From Trachythela sp. YZ-2020 (Eukaryota; Cnidaria; Anthozoa; Malacalcyonacea; Clavulariidae): 64,000 bases of DNA. The stretch is from the NCBI GenBank assembly GCA_016169945.1, contig JADLSH010000127.1:3599501-3663500 (forward strand). Direction: 5' to 3'. Both the position numbers and the translations under genes were made by a program. The notes under the pieces were generated by a model. That model saw only the letters and a program-made list of their open reading frames with translations, made no database searches and was not told the origin of the DNA. How positions within the stretch are numbered: position 1 is the stretch's first letter; every line of letters starts with the position of its first letter. Of the stretch, positions 11,533-25,300 are shown in pieces.

Positions 11533-12650
11533 TTAATTATTATAACTTGAGTCATCATCCTTCCCGACAGGCTTTGCACGTAGTCCGGGCTCACGTTCCA
11601 ATGTGTTGTACAGCGGATTCTCAAAGTGTCGGGCATGACCAACCTGTGGCGATTCGATCCCACGTGACATACCATATAAGGGATTTGGAATCATCCGTGA
11701 GGCATCCTCATCTTCATTTAAGCCATATATGGGATTGATCTCTCCGCCGCCATTGGTCGAGATATGATGACGAAACATGACGTCACGATAATGTTCGTCG
11801 TCCTCTTCCGGTAGTCTCACGTGATCATATTGCTCGCGATTACGTAATGCTTGTTGAAGGTTAAACTTTTGGGACCGGTCGGCATAGCACGCGAATAGCA
11901 CAACAAATAGAAACAAAGCTGCACCCAAACTGGCCAGCAAGTAAATAGACCATTGGGGTAGATCGCTTTCACCTTTTCCAGAATTCAAAGCACTTGCAGC
12001 CGCATCCCGGTTTTTACATTCCAATTTCTCCACATCCTTTACAGTCGGGCAGAGGTAATCGACAAAGCTAAAATCGTTGGATGTATACTTCGGATAACCG
12101 GCCTTCTTGGAGCAATTAAGACTTCGATTAAGAGAGCAAAGGAATCCGGTTCTAGAGAGAGCTTTATGCCCTACTCTTGCAATCACGGACACCGATATAT
12201 TATTAGAGTTCACTTTGATTTTATCCAGTACGCTCACATCGCTCAAATTGTAATCTCCTCCCTCGCTGAAGCTATCTGCGTATAAATACCAAACTTGAAT
12301 CACCTTCTTTAGCCAATCCTCGACTTCGATTCTCATTGCAGCGATGACGTCGCCATCTTGGAAACTCACCCCGCTTTGGTTCAAAGTTTCCAACAGCTCC
12401 TTGCTAAAATACAATGTGGTCACATTTTCACCTGAGAAGCATACATCTTTACTGCTTTCTCCAACAGCTTCTTGGGTGGTGTTTCCACTTTCACGCTCTT
12501 CAGGTTCCTTGTTATGTGTATTTCTTTCGCTGGAATTTGATGGCCATGGGACATAAAACTGGCCATCTTGACATTGATTTTCCTCGTCTCCAATAAATCG
12601 CTCACATCGCGAGCCGCTATAGCCTCGCTTGCATTCACACTGATATGAAC
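11533..12650 (-). CDS. Receptor last exon 33 (EGF end, juxtamembrane region, transmembrane helix, NPxY tail)
   Basis: The acceptor TTTTCTACAG completes the fourth EGF-like domain (SYQCECKRGYSGSRCE). A stretch of about 200 residues with Cys and N-glycosylation sites follows and matches no domain I recognise. The membrane helix is WSIYLLASLGAALFLFVVLF. The tail has an acidic patch (LPEEDDEH) and three NPxY motifs at about 3796, 3813 and 3835, the kind bound by PTB adaptors. The stop is at 11533-11535. Confidence 0.94.
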
Positions 12651-15600
12651 CTGTAGAAAATAAGTAAGTAGTTCGTCAACCGCAGCCAGTTGATTGATTG
12701 CAACCTTCATTTACACAGGGTTGTCCATACAGTGGTAACAACTACTCATATTAAATAATAACTTATATTTCATCACAATATTGATATAAGATTAATTTAA
12801 GATTATATTATACAATAAACTGTTATAACAGAGACTCTTTCCTGTTCAGGTACATGTAATTTGTCAATAGGCTCTTTCTATAGCTACTACCGGTAGGTAA
12901 GGGACTGTGCTATTTCGATCCCAATTATTAATCCTTTAACACACAGTGTTGGACACCAAGAACAAAAAGAGAAATGCAAGTACAAAGCAAAAACAAACGG
13001 AGAACAATAAACAAAGGGAAAAGATTTTGAGCTTCAAAGGGGCATTTAGCCCCCAAGAATACACAGAAGAATCAATGATAAACACACACTTATCCTCATG
13101 ATCATGTTTCGCGTACAATAGGGTTACGGATAGAGTTGTGATTCGGTCAAGATCAAGAAATGAGGACGTTACCGTCTGACCTTTTTAGTCCAACAGTCGT
13201 GCCTCTCACTTCGACTGCTGCAATATTTTTGTCTCATTCGCATGCAGGAAGTGTCCCTTACAAAAATGTCACATATGATTTCACATGTGAAACTGTCTTT
13301 TCACATGCGAACTGTTCCAATTCCACATTTGAAATATATATTCCACATGTGAAATTTATTTTCACATACGAACCTTACTTTCACATGTGAAAGTATATAT
13401 GAAACTCCAATTTCACATGTGAAATGTTCCAATTCCACACAGAATTTCACATGTGAAAATGACATGTGAAATTTCCGTAAGGGGTGTGTGGCTACAGTTT
13501 GATCATTGATTGATTTTGACATTGAACTGATTGGAGTGTTGTTTCTTGATATTCAGTGGTGTTCAATTTGATATAGTGAATACAAAATCTAGACTAGAGC
13601 AGTTCACATCCAAAAATATTTCTGGGAACTAGGTTCCCAGGATCCGATACTTTTTCCACCTCTGCCAGGGCGACACACAGTGCATCCAGTTCGACTCAAA
13701 CACCACAGGCTTTCTTTACGTACTCTTTAGGTTTTCCTCCTGTAGTAATACTGAACCAACAAGTGGACACCTTTACTGTACCTCTTGAGAAAACAGTTTT
13801 GAACTGATAGAAAGTAAGTATACTCAATTTCATAAACTATCAATAAATCAACGAAAAACTTACCGATATAATCAATACATTTACCATGAGGTTCACAGGG
13901 TTGAATAGTACAATTATCGATGTCCGTTTTACAAAGCCAGTCTGTGAATCCTCGATCGCAGTCACACGTTATATTATCAATCCCATCTTTACATGTACTA
14001 TGTCCTTCATTACAACTGTAATTAAAGTTCCCAGGGGCGCATTCATCAATATTATGGCCACATTGAGTCCCACTGAAGCCCGGCAAACAAGTGCAACTAA
14101 ACGTCAGGATGTGGTCATGACACGTCGCCTTATTTTTACAAGGAGGACATGGTGTTGATTCATTAGCACTACAGTATTCAGTAGAATTGAGACAATCGTC
14201 GATGTTGCTACAGTTAAACCCATCGCCCTCGAACCCGTCGAGACAAGTGCAATCATATCTAAAACCATCAATTCTACCACAACTCGCATTTGCGTTACAG
14301 TCGTTGACCGGAGAGCAAGGATCAACTTTGGAAACATTAACAAAAACATTACCAATAAACGACTTCGCTGGCTCACCGTTGTCCGTAACTTGAACCAAAA
14401 TATCATATCTTGGGCTTATATCATAATTCCGGAATCTCTCATTTAAAGACAAAAATGACTTAAACAACTCAAATGTCCGTTGTTTTACTCCAAATTTGTT
14501 CAAAATAGGAGGGTCGTAGGTGGCGTAATATGGTTCTTTAACAATTTTGAAAATAGCTTGGCTTGAAAGTAAAGTGTAGTCCAATGTTTGCCATTTTTCG
14601 GGGTTATTGCAGACGAATTCGCTTATATTTGTACCTATTTGTGTAGTTTCCTTCAAAGTGATGTTGTCAGGGCTTAAATCAATTTCATTCGCACCTTCGT
14701 TTATTTCGTTTACCGTAATGTTCAGATTCTTGATAAGTGACAGTCTTGGCTGGCCATCGTCAGTTGCGTTGATTGATACGTGTATGAGAGGGGAATCTAG
14801 TTTTTCGTAGTCCAGTTTCGCGTTTGAGATCACCTTTAAGACGTTGGTGTCTTTTGTAACCTGCGAGAAACATGAAATATTTAAGTCGGGTTTCTATCAC
14901 AGAATAATATGAACAAAACATGCTTCCTCGTGTTTAGAACTGACAAAATCAGTTTGAGATCCGATTTGTCGTATCCGATTCTCCTCCTGACGTATGTGAT
15001 TTCACACAATACAGTAACAACTACACTTTTCGCCAGGTATGAGCCAATAGCCTTACTCTTGTCAGCAAATCCAGTAAATCACATACGTCAAGAAGAGAAT
15101 CGGATACGACAGTTTTCATACATTAAACCATGATATATCTCCCATTTTATCCTCGTATATTGCTCGAAATGTTTGGGGAGTATAAATTGTATGAAAGACC
15201 TTGAACAACACGAGTTAATAGGTTACAACAAGCTTGTCATTTTATCAAGCAAGCTGTAGCAAGCTTGTTGATTGGAGCTTGTTACAGGTTGAATTCGACA
15301 AGCTTGCTGCAGCTTGTTATGAACAAACCTATACCAAATTGTTTGTATTTTTGTATTTAATAATATCCTCAGTTAACTAAGACTATAGCTTATATACACA
15401 CGAAGTCTACTGTTGACAAGCTCGCAACAAGGTTGTTGGCAACAACCTTGCTATGGCTCTGTGACCTCCGTCACAACTACAGTACCTTGCTACACGCGTA
15501 AAAACGCACAAATTGTAACAAGTCTGTTCACAAGCTGTCAACAAGTTGTCTTCGCAATGCTTGTTCCCAGTTGTTGTAACAAGTTTGGAACAAGCTGTTA

Positions 15601-18600
15601 ACAACTTGTAACATGCTTGATGGCATTATCAGACTTGTTACAAGGTTGTTCCAACAGGTCTGTCACAGCCATGATACAACAAGAATGTTACAAGGTTGAC
15701 AACTCAAGGTTGTAACAATATTGTTATATCAAGCATGTAACGGACTTGTTGGAACAACCTTGTAACAAGTCTGATAATGCCATCAAGCTTGTTACAATTT
15801 GTTAACAAGTTGTTCCATACTTGTTGACAACTTGGGACAAGTAGTGCGGTGACAACTTGTTGACGGCTTGTTGGCAGACATGTTACAAGATGTGAGATTT
15901 TTGCTTGTGTACAAGTCTGTCACAACAAGCTGGAAACAAACAGTGCGAACACATCATGTTAACAAGTTCTCGGAACAGAACTGCTACAAGTCTGCTGTAG
16001 ATTTGTTACAAGTTGTGCGTTTTTATGAGTGTACTTGCAGAGGTAAAAGGTATATTCAGTAACCGGCAACAGCCCGTTAAGGTAACCGTTTAGCCCCAGT
16101 GAAACGAGGATGAGAGTTGATGAGAATTGCAACTCTCGCTCGCGTTTGACCGCCAACTCTCATCGACTCTCATGCACTCTTATCAACCCTCATCAACTTT
16201 GAGCTAGTTCAAATTTTCATGAGAGTGGATGGGAGTTTTTGCTCGTTTGACCAGTCATGAGAGTTTGCATGAGAGTTTCATCAACTGAGAGTCTCATCAA
16301 TGAGAGTTGACTGGATATTACTCCGCGTAGTGGTCAAACGAGGGAAAACTCTCGTCAGTTGGCGATCAAACTCGAGCGACGCGCGTGCAACTCTTGTTCT
16401 CGTTTGACCGGGCCGGGCATGACAGTCGATGAAAATCTCATGCAAACTCTCTCTTGCCAACTCTCATCAACTCTCATTCTTGTATACGTAAGTACTAAGT
16501 ACCAACCACGGCTACTTATTTTCAAGTGGTATATTGTTGAAAACACTTACATTAAACGTATCATTGAATTCCCCAATAACTTGGAAAGAACAAGTTTGAT
16601 TGCGATCATGGTCTTTGCAGATCAAAGTTCCAAGTGAATATCCAACATTAGCGATCTCATCCACCTCATATGTGCCGTTTAAGTAAATATCTATGGGTGC
16701 TTCGTTGACATTTTTAATCGTGATTTCGAACGATTCTAAGATTGTTAGAGGAGGGATGCCATTATCCGAGCAATTTACTGTGACTAAAGCAAAACAAAAC
16801 AAAGTTAGATCTTGTTTACTTTAGCAAGTCTTATAGTTTTACTAAAGTTTGATCAACTAATGAGATAAAATATCTTTTAAAGGCTTTGAAGTTTTCAAAT
16901 TGTAATTTCCAAACATTCCATTTGTTTACATTGCAGGAATCAAACTCCTGTAACTGACGAACTCCCTCGCCTTCCTATAAACACATCCTAACACAAATCA
17001 TACATTTTAAGGGCTTCGGTGGCGCAGTCGTCAAAGCAGGCGCCTTTCACTTCTGAGATCGTGGGTTCTATTCTCGCTGCGACACTTATGTGAAAAGAGT
17101 CAGTCAACGCTCTACCGAAAGTCGTGGGCTCCGTGATCAGACATGTGCATGCATGTATGTAAAACTTTATTTAAACACGCTAGCCTCGAAGAACAATAGC
17201 TGAGGGGGGCGTCACACAGTAACTATATACAAAACTATTTACAGAACTAGTAAGGAGGTTAAAAATTATTACAAATTTTTTAATAGAAAAAGAGAAATAT
17301 CATTGGTGCGATCCGCCCAATTAAGTTTGACGTATCATTCGCTTGAAGGAATGGAGTGTTTCAGACTGTTTAGCATCTTGCGAAAGACCATTCCACCGCA
17401 TGACACCGCTATATCCAAAGCTTCTCTTCAAAAATTCTGTTTTTGGCTTTGGCAGGGATAAATCTGTTGCACTATTTCGAAGACTATATGTGTTCTGACA
17501 TATATTTCTTTTGCAGAACAATTCTTTTAGATTTGGGGCAGTGTGGTTATTGAGTATTTTGTACATAAATATCGATTTACTTTGCGATCGTTTTATATCA
17601 AGTGTTTCCCAACCAAGAGTCTCCAAAACATCAACAGATCTAATATCGTAGCTGGCTCCAGTAATCACTCTTGCCGCACGAGACTGAAATTTTAGCAACT
17701 TGTCCTGGAGAACTTTACCACAGTTATCCCATAGAGAGTTGCAGGTGGGACATAGGGTTTTATGCGTCTCATCGCCCCAATTCCTGCGCTCACCTTACTA
17801 CATAATTATTGTCTCAATGTGTTTCTCCCAGTTATGTTTTTCATCTATGTCAACTCGTAAGCATGTATATGTATTAGTTTGGGGGAACTGGGACATTATT
17901 TAATAGTACAGGTTTTTCACCAACCTTATTATTTAAATTATATGATTATCCTATAAACGGATGATTAGCACACCCCTACTTATTACTTACTTACTAGATA
18001 TACATGTACCCTTAAAACTTACTTGAAATCGTACTGTTTCTTTCATAATCAAGTACGGACCCATTCTTCACAAAAAGAACCGACTGATTGGGTGTGTTAA
18101 CCATGTCAAAGAACTCCGAATCTTGAACAAAACAACTGTGAGATTGCCCAACATCTTGGTCAAGAACTTTAAATACAATAGACGTCTCTCCGTGTGTGTT
18201 TTCCTCTAATGATAAGCCCGACGAAGGTACGATATCATACGGTTTGTCATTTGCATCGAGTATTTTCACTGTAATATTTTCCTAAAAATGCAATAAAATT
18301 CTAGTGAAACGTTTTTGGTACAAGTCTGCTGCAGGTTTGTTAAAGCATGTGCGTTTTTACGTGTGTAGCAGGCTTAACTCAATTGTAATATGCAAAACGC
18401 AAACCGACTGCAACTTAACTCAAATACTCTTATTCTTAGTTTAACAAAGAAATTTTCGCAAGAACGTTTTTGAAGTGTATACCTAGCTATAATATATACC
18501 TGTCTAGACATCGGTGGAGATCCATTGTCAGTTGTTTGCACAATAATTATAACTTCAGTTTGATTTTCGTAATCCAGGCGATCTGACTCCTTTACTAACA

Positions 18601-19300
18601 GTTCATCACCACTGATGGAAAATGTTACTAGAATGTACAAAGACTAGTATGTTAACCATAACCTACATTAAAAACATTACTGATTGTGGTGTGTCGAATG
18701 AAGTCGAATGGGTGACTGAATTTTGTATTTACGAAATGCCCCCACCGGGATCGAACTCAAGGTCTATAATATTTTATTAATGTGATAATGGGATATAATG
18801 TTGGATAAACCAAAATAACTTTATTTATACGGAGTATAACGGAGTCAACGGCTTGTTGGCAACTTGCTACAAGGTTGTTGACTTAACAGACTTGTTACCA
18901 GTTGTTCCAACAACTTGTTATCGTCCTACAATTCAACATCTTGTTAACAAGTTGTGAGTGACAACATTGTTATAACTTTATGACAAGAGCTTGCTACAAG
19001 TCTGTTGTGAGATTTTTACGTGCGTAACCAGTGCGCCATCAACCGTCCTCCACAGTAAGTGTTGATTAACTTCAGTAGAACATTATTCCTTGATATACTT
19101 ACAGTTATAGTCGAGCAATATATAGGAGTGAGTATGATTTTTATCAGGGTCATCTGTTATAAAGTTTCCAACCACTGTTCCGTTCATGGCATTTTCTTCA
19201 ACTCCTGAGGAATGGAGTCTAATGGACACAGGTTCGTCATTTATATCAAGGATCTAAAACAAAGATAAAAAACGTTAGGTCATGATGCCAAACAGTATGG

Positions 19301-19337
<37 letters not shown>

Positions 19338-22300
19338 CTTTTATTTGCCACAAATACGAAAAATATAACATATACATTGATGCACGAGGCAACCTCGAAT
19401 AATAAATGACATTATATTATATAGAATATATTTAACAATTAGATTATGAGCTCAAGATTTCTATGAGGTGATAGTTGGTGAGGGCGAAGCCCGAATGAAC
19501 TATCATCTCATAGAAATCGAGAGCGAATAATCTAATTGTTTTAGTAGACCAGCAAGAAAACAGTATTTCAAAACATTTTTCATAATTTATTGAAATAAAT
19601 TCGTTAAAAATCGCGCCGAGGAGATGGCTGTTTCGCTACTCGCTATCTATCGACAATTAGATAGCAAGTAGCGTAGCCAATCAAATTACAGCATTTGCAA
19701 TAGTATACTAGTATGATTCTACTGATAGCAGTTAGACGTTCAGACATGATAGATGCAGATTACTTATCTATTTAATAGAAAACAGTTAAGGGATTTTTTA
19801 AACGAATGAAAACAACTAGAACTTTTATAGGACCTTGATAAAGAATTGTAAATTGCTTTATGTTTGTACAACAAGCGTCTGTATCGAGGTCGATAAGAGT
19901 TTGCGTTTCTGGTATTGTATGCTATGAACTTGATTATTTGTTAAGAATAGATTTGAAAGAGAAACTGGTAATAATCGATGATGATAGAGGAACATAAACT
20001 TAGCAATCTGAAGAGTGTTAACTTTAAAAATATCTAATAATTTTAATTGTGTGAATAAAGGGGCAGAATGAGCACGCCGGTAATCTAAATTTGTCATGGC
20101 ACGTACCGCTCTTTTTTGAAGTAGCGAGATCCGGTGTCAAGCGAAATTTATGACTTCTGTGAAATACCTGACCCAGCGTGACGGGTCATGTATTTCGCAC
20201 GTGTATAGGCGGACAATACATGACGCTTGCTAAATATCTGACTCGGTCGAAATGACTTTTCTAGGTATATATCTCGGTCTATATTATGTTTGATGGTTGT
20301 AATAATGTATCCAATATCAAATTGGATGCGAAAGTGGATCCATTTTGATATTTCTGATATCGCAAAGAAATTAGGAATAACGGTACTTGTAGTAAAATGC
20401 AGTGCAAATATCACTTTAACAAGCTGTTCGGGAAGTCACCCGCGAGGGGTAAATTCAATTCATCACGCAACTCGCGAGACAAACCATAGCCGCAGGCCGC
20501 AGCTTCCAGGTTGCCATACATTGTTGTGGTTCATTTTTCACTTAATTGATGTGGGCAAGCCAGAAATAGCCTTGGGTAACCAATTTTTTGGTGACTTGCC
20601 CAAGGGCAATCACTTTCTAAAATTTTGCGAGCCCTGGATTTTCAGCTTATCACAAATACGCTAAATACGCGATTCTGATTGGTAACTTTTGCATTAACTA
20701 TAACCAACTTTAACTATTTTTTTATTATTTCTGGCCCCTGTAGTCCTGTACAGCTTTGTGGTGAAAACATTTTTGCTTTTCGTTACAATTGTGGCTGCAT
20801 CTGACAAAATTGTACATTTAAAAAGGTGACAATTTCTATGTAAGAAGAAAATGAACAGGCATACCTTAATTTCGAACTCTTTAGTTTGGTTCAAAGATGG
20901 TATCCCGTCATCCTTCGCGACCACGTTGATCAAGTAGCTACTCTGCTCCTCATAATTAAAAACCGCTGACGTCAGCAAGCTACTTCCTTTGATAGAAAAT
21001 TTCGATGAATCATCACTTTTATCAGCAAATTCGAACGTAATGGTCTATAAAATCGTATTAATTAGACGTTAGATTTAAAAACTAATTCATTGTGGGAAAG
21101 TTTTGGAATGGACGTTTTTAACAATATCGACGCCATTTTGAATCATGATGCATTATGGTCTATTAGGGTAAAAAGCCAGTTTAAAAAGCTGTTTTTGCCT
21201 AAGCGGTAGATTGATTGTCGTGAATATAAACTAGGAACCGCAGGTTTTCTCTTGGATTCCTACTATAGTAACCAGAGGTGGAAAAAGTATGGGATGCTGG
21301 GATAATAGTTCCCAGAAATATTTTTAGATCTGAAATTTTGCAGAAAAGTTTTAAATGAAATTTATAAAGTTAATAATTGACTGATGAGTAATAACAAAAC
21401 TAGAGTATGCTCTAGTCTAGACTAGCAATTGTAATGCATTTTGTATTCACTATATCAAATTGAACACCACTGAATATCAAGAAATAACACTCCAATCAGT
21501 TCATTGTCAAAATCAATCAATGATCATTGAACCTCATTAATGATTAATTTTGAGTCTGAAACCCAGGTTCCCAGAAAGGAAAAAAACTTTTTCCACCTCT
21601 GGTAGTAATAGTGCATCAACAAGGGGTGGTCCATACTGGATCTCTATAGGAAGAAAGTTTAGAAATGATAGACTTATCCAGTATAAATATACTAACGTCT
21701 TTAGGATCGTTGTCTGACGCAAACAGGGTGCCTACAAATGTTTGTTTTCGTTGACTTTCTTGCACTGAAGTACCATTCAATATCACCAAGTTGTATGGTG
21801 CCTCGTTGACGTCTGTCACGCCAACTCGGAACGATCGAGAGATGTGAAATGTCGAATTGCCAGTTTGAGTACAGTTGATCTAAACAAAAAGAAAAATTGA
21901 AATAAATAAAAAATGTTACATATCTATATTTTTGTGAATCAAATTATCAATTTTGTTTGCCTAAATCAGTGCAGGTTATAAATATGTGACTGAAGTTTTT
22001 CTGCAAAATAGTTTTTGAAGGAAGAAAAATTCCTTGCAAATTTTTTATGAAGGATATCTACAAAGAACAGATTGTCTTCAACTTATTATAATTCTATTAT
22101 TTTGCCATATGTATTGTTAAGTAATGGCATGAACATGTGTAGTTACAATAATGTTTACCTTCACAGAATATTCGGACCGCTTCTCGAAATCTAAGATAGC
22201 TTCTGCGACAACAAGCTGCATTTGTGAAACCTAAAAAGAATAGACAATAACAATATAATATTTTTTCTCCGTTTTTTATATTTTCTTTAACGATGTTTAA

Positions 22301-25300
22301 TATAATGATAAAAATTGCAGCCTGGTATATCTGGCTTATAATTGGCGTAAAAATATATATCTGGCGTAAAAATTGCAGCCTGGTAAAAATAACATATCAG
22401 CGTACCTTGAAAGGAACATTGTTTTCAACTTCACAGGTATAAAAATGTCTGTCTTCATTTATGTTATCTGGATCCGAAACACTGAGATTTCCAACCACCG
22501 ATCCTTCCGCGCTGTTCTCTGCTATCTGTAATACAGAATTTAGTTTGGTTTAATAATGATAAACCAAACCAAACCAAACCATACCATACCATACCATACC
22601 ATACCATACCATACCATACCATACCATACCATACCATACCATACCATACCATACCATACAATACAATACCATACAATACCAAACCTATTTTTCATTTGCA
22701 TGTATCACTTCTATTGTATTGCCATATGGACTAACCCCTATGTCAGGATAAATTACTGGATTTTTAATAGTATTGAGAAAAAGGTGGCGACTAAGATGGC
22801 AGAAATTTGACAGTTTTTCTGATGTAAGCGATCAATGACCAGTACACATCCATGAAGTCGCAATGCGCCCTAATGTGCCCTCCTTTGATAATTACCTACG
22901 CCAGAAGTTTATGTCGTGCGTGCGTGCGTGAGTGCGTGTGCGTTTGTCTGTCTGTGAGCATGATAACTCAAACCTTTTAATAAACAAATTTGCAGAGCGA
23001 ACGGCCATACATAGAGCTCGATGTTTCGTTCTTAGACTTTTGAAATACAAAATTGGATACCTTAGAGTTATCCAACGTTAGATCACTTGGTGGTTCATTG
23101 ATATCGAGGACATCAAGGATAAACGTTTTGTTGAGGGTGAATTGTGGATATCCGTTGTCTTGCGTCATTATCCCCAAGTTGAACCTTGCGATTGTCTCGT
23201 AGTCGATAGGAGCTGCTACTATTAGTTTCCCGGATGCTGGGTCCAACTCAAACGCTGTTTGATAACCAGAAATGCTAGAGAAAGCAGATTATCATATTTA
23301 TAAGCAATGAATATACTAAAATCAGTCAACCTAATCCTGTCCAACTCATATCTTTGTATAAATTATGCTAATTACCTGTTCGACCCGTAATCAAATGCAG
23401 TAATGCTGGTTATGTAAAAGCGATGCGTTTGACCAGCGTCCTCGTCAACTGCAGCAAACACAGCAACAGATGAGCCCAAGTTACTGTTCTCAGACACAGC
23501 CAGCAGTATGCTTGTCAAAATCTTGGTCGGTGGATCATTCGTGTCTCTGACAGTGATTGCGAAGTGCTGTGTTAAATTGAGACCTGGAAAGTAACGGCAA
23601 AACAATTATTAGCTGGATGTTTTATAAAGTCGAATCTCTATTAACGGACACCTCAAATTAGAATTAACTACATGTTCTTACAAAAAAGCTGATATAAAAT
23701 AAGCTACAGTTAAGAAGTCCGGAACGCCTAAACAGCCAAAATCTCGTAAATATGATTAAGAATTAACTTAAACCTTTTGACAAATACCCAAATACCAATA
23801 CAAACATAATTCAGATGACAATATCCCAACGGATTCGAGTGTATTTCACAAGTCTCACTGAAGTCTTTCGTTTTCTGGCGATGTCATTTTGAAAAGCTGT
23901 TGGCAAACAACTTTTCAATCTCGAGTCGAGAATAATTTGAAATGATTAAAAAAACCTCAATCTTTCCAGTGAAGGCACTACTATTCCCCTCACAAAGGGC
24001 CTTCGCTCGAAGTGCATTTAGTCTTTCAGGTAGTTTAGACGCCAACCACGCGAGGCAGTTGGATATTTTAGACAGCCTATGTAACAAAATTCCACTCCAG
24101 TTTTTCACGATTGCATTGTACAAAATGCATTGGCAAAATTCAAAAACATTTCAATTAAAAAAAGAACATCGATTTAGCGGAGAGTCCTGACATCACTCGT
24201 GAAATCACAAATGACTTAACAACGTTATACTGCCCGATCATTGACGGATAGTCCGTCAAGACAAACTACGCATCCATGTTTAGTCTACGGATGATATGTC
24301 TGTTTTCCGCGTTTATATCACTGATCTGAAAACAAGGACTGAATAGCGCATCTGTTATGCATAAATGAAGCCAATGGAGGCCATATTAGTGTGACTACCA
24401 CAAATATACTGTGGTGTTGGGGACATGTTTAAAGAGCTTCTATAAGTTTCTAGTTATTGGTGGGAAAGGACAAATATTGTCAAGATAAGAATTTATTATC
24501 AGTGGCCTCTCTTTCTTCCTAAATTTGCCGGTGAATAACTAATGAGGTCACACCGCCATAAGCCTCATGTGGTGTTTAAAACGTTCTAAAACTCATTAGA
24601 AGAGATGTTGGAAGCTATATTTCTCAAGTTACATAGAAAAATATATTTGCTTCATAGTGCAACTAATTTAAGCAGCTAACGATTCGACTAGTCAAGAATT
24701 TTACAGATTTATAAATCTGATCTCATCAAATAGAAACTCTTACCTCCTTGATCGACGGTGTTAATCACCAAATACCATAAACTTCTCTTTTCATAATCCA
24801 GACTTGAGTACGTTCTGAGCTGACTACCATTAACATAGAACACATTTTCCTCACTCGCTGACACCAAGGAATATTCAAACGATTGTGCTTTATCAGGATC
24901 AAGGGTACTTAATTCCCCTACGAACAACGGACCCCCGTTCTCTGGCACCATTTTATTCGACAACATAATCTGCTCTGGTCTTTCATTGATGTCAAGGACT
25001 TGAATCTCGAATGATTTCTGTACAGTCAAATGCCTCGAACCAGAATCGATGCATTGTATTATAATACTATGACTATTTGACAGTTCGTAGTTTAAGTCTC
25101 CTGTAGAAACTAGTAATGTGTTGGTGTTACTAGGGATCTTAAAGCGGTCTTGCGCGGAGTCAATGAGCTGGCACCTGTGTGTTTGCCAGGCACCTTTTGG
25201 ACCATGGTTATCAGGATCGTCAATGGTAATATTAGCGACAAAGGTTCCTGACTGGCTGTTTTCAGCAATAGTCAAACCACTGAGAATGATACTATTGGGA

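Noticed and set aside
340..14393. Plus-strand ORFs opposite the PRDM zinc fingers and the cadherin exons
   Set aside because: They are antisense shadows of the minus-strand coding exons.
20290..20664. 124-aa plus-strand ORF
   Set aside because: No domain and no splice-compatible neighbours; it lies in a receptor intron in antisense.
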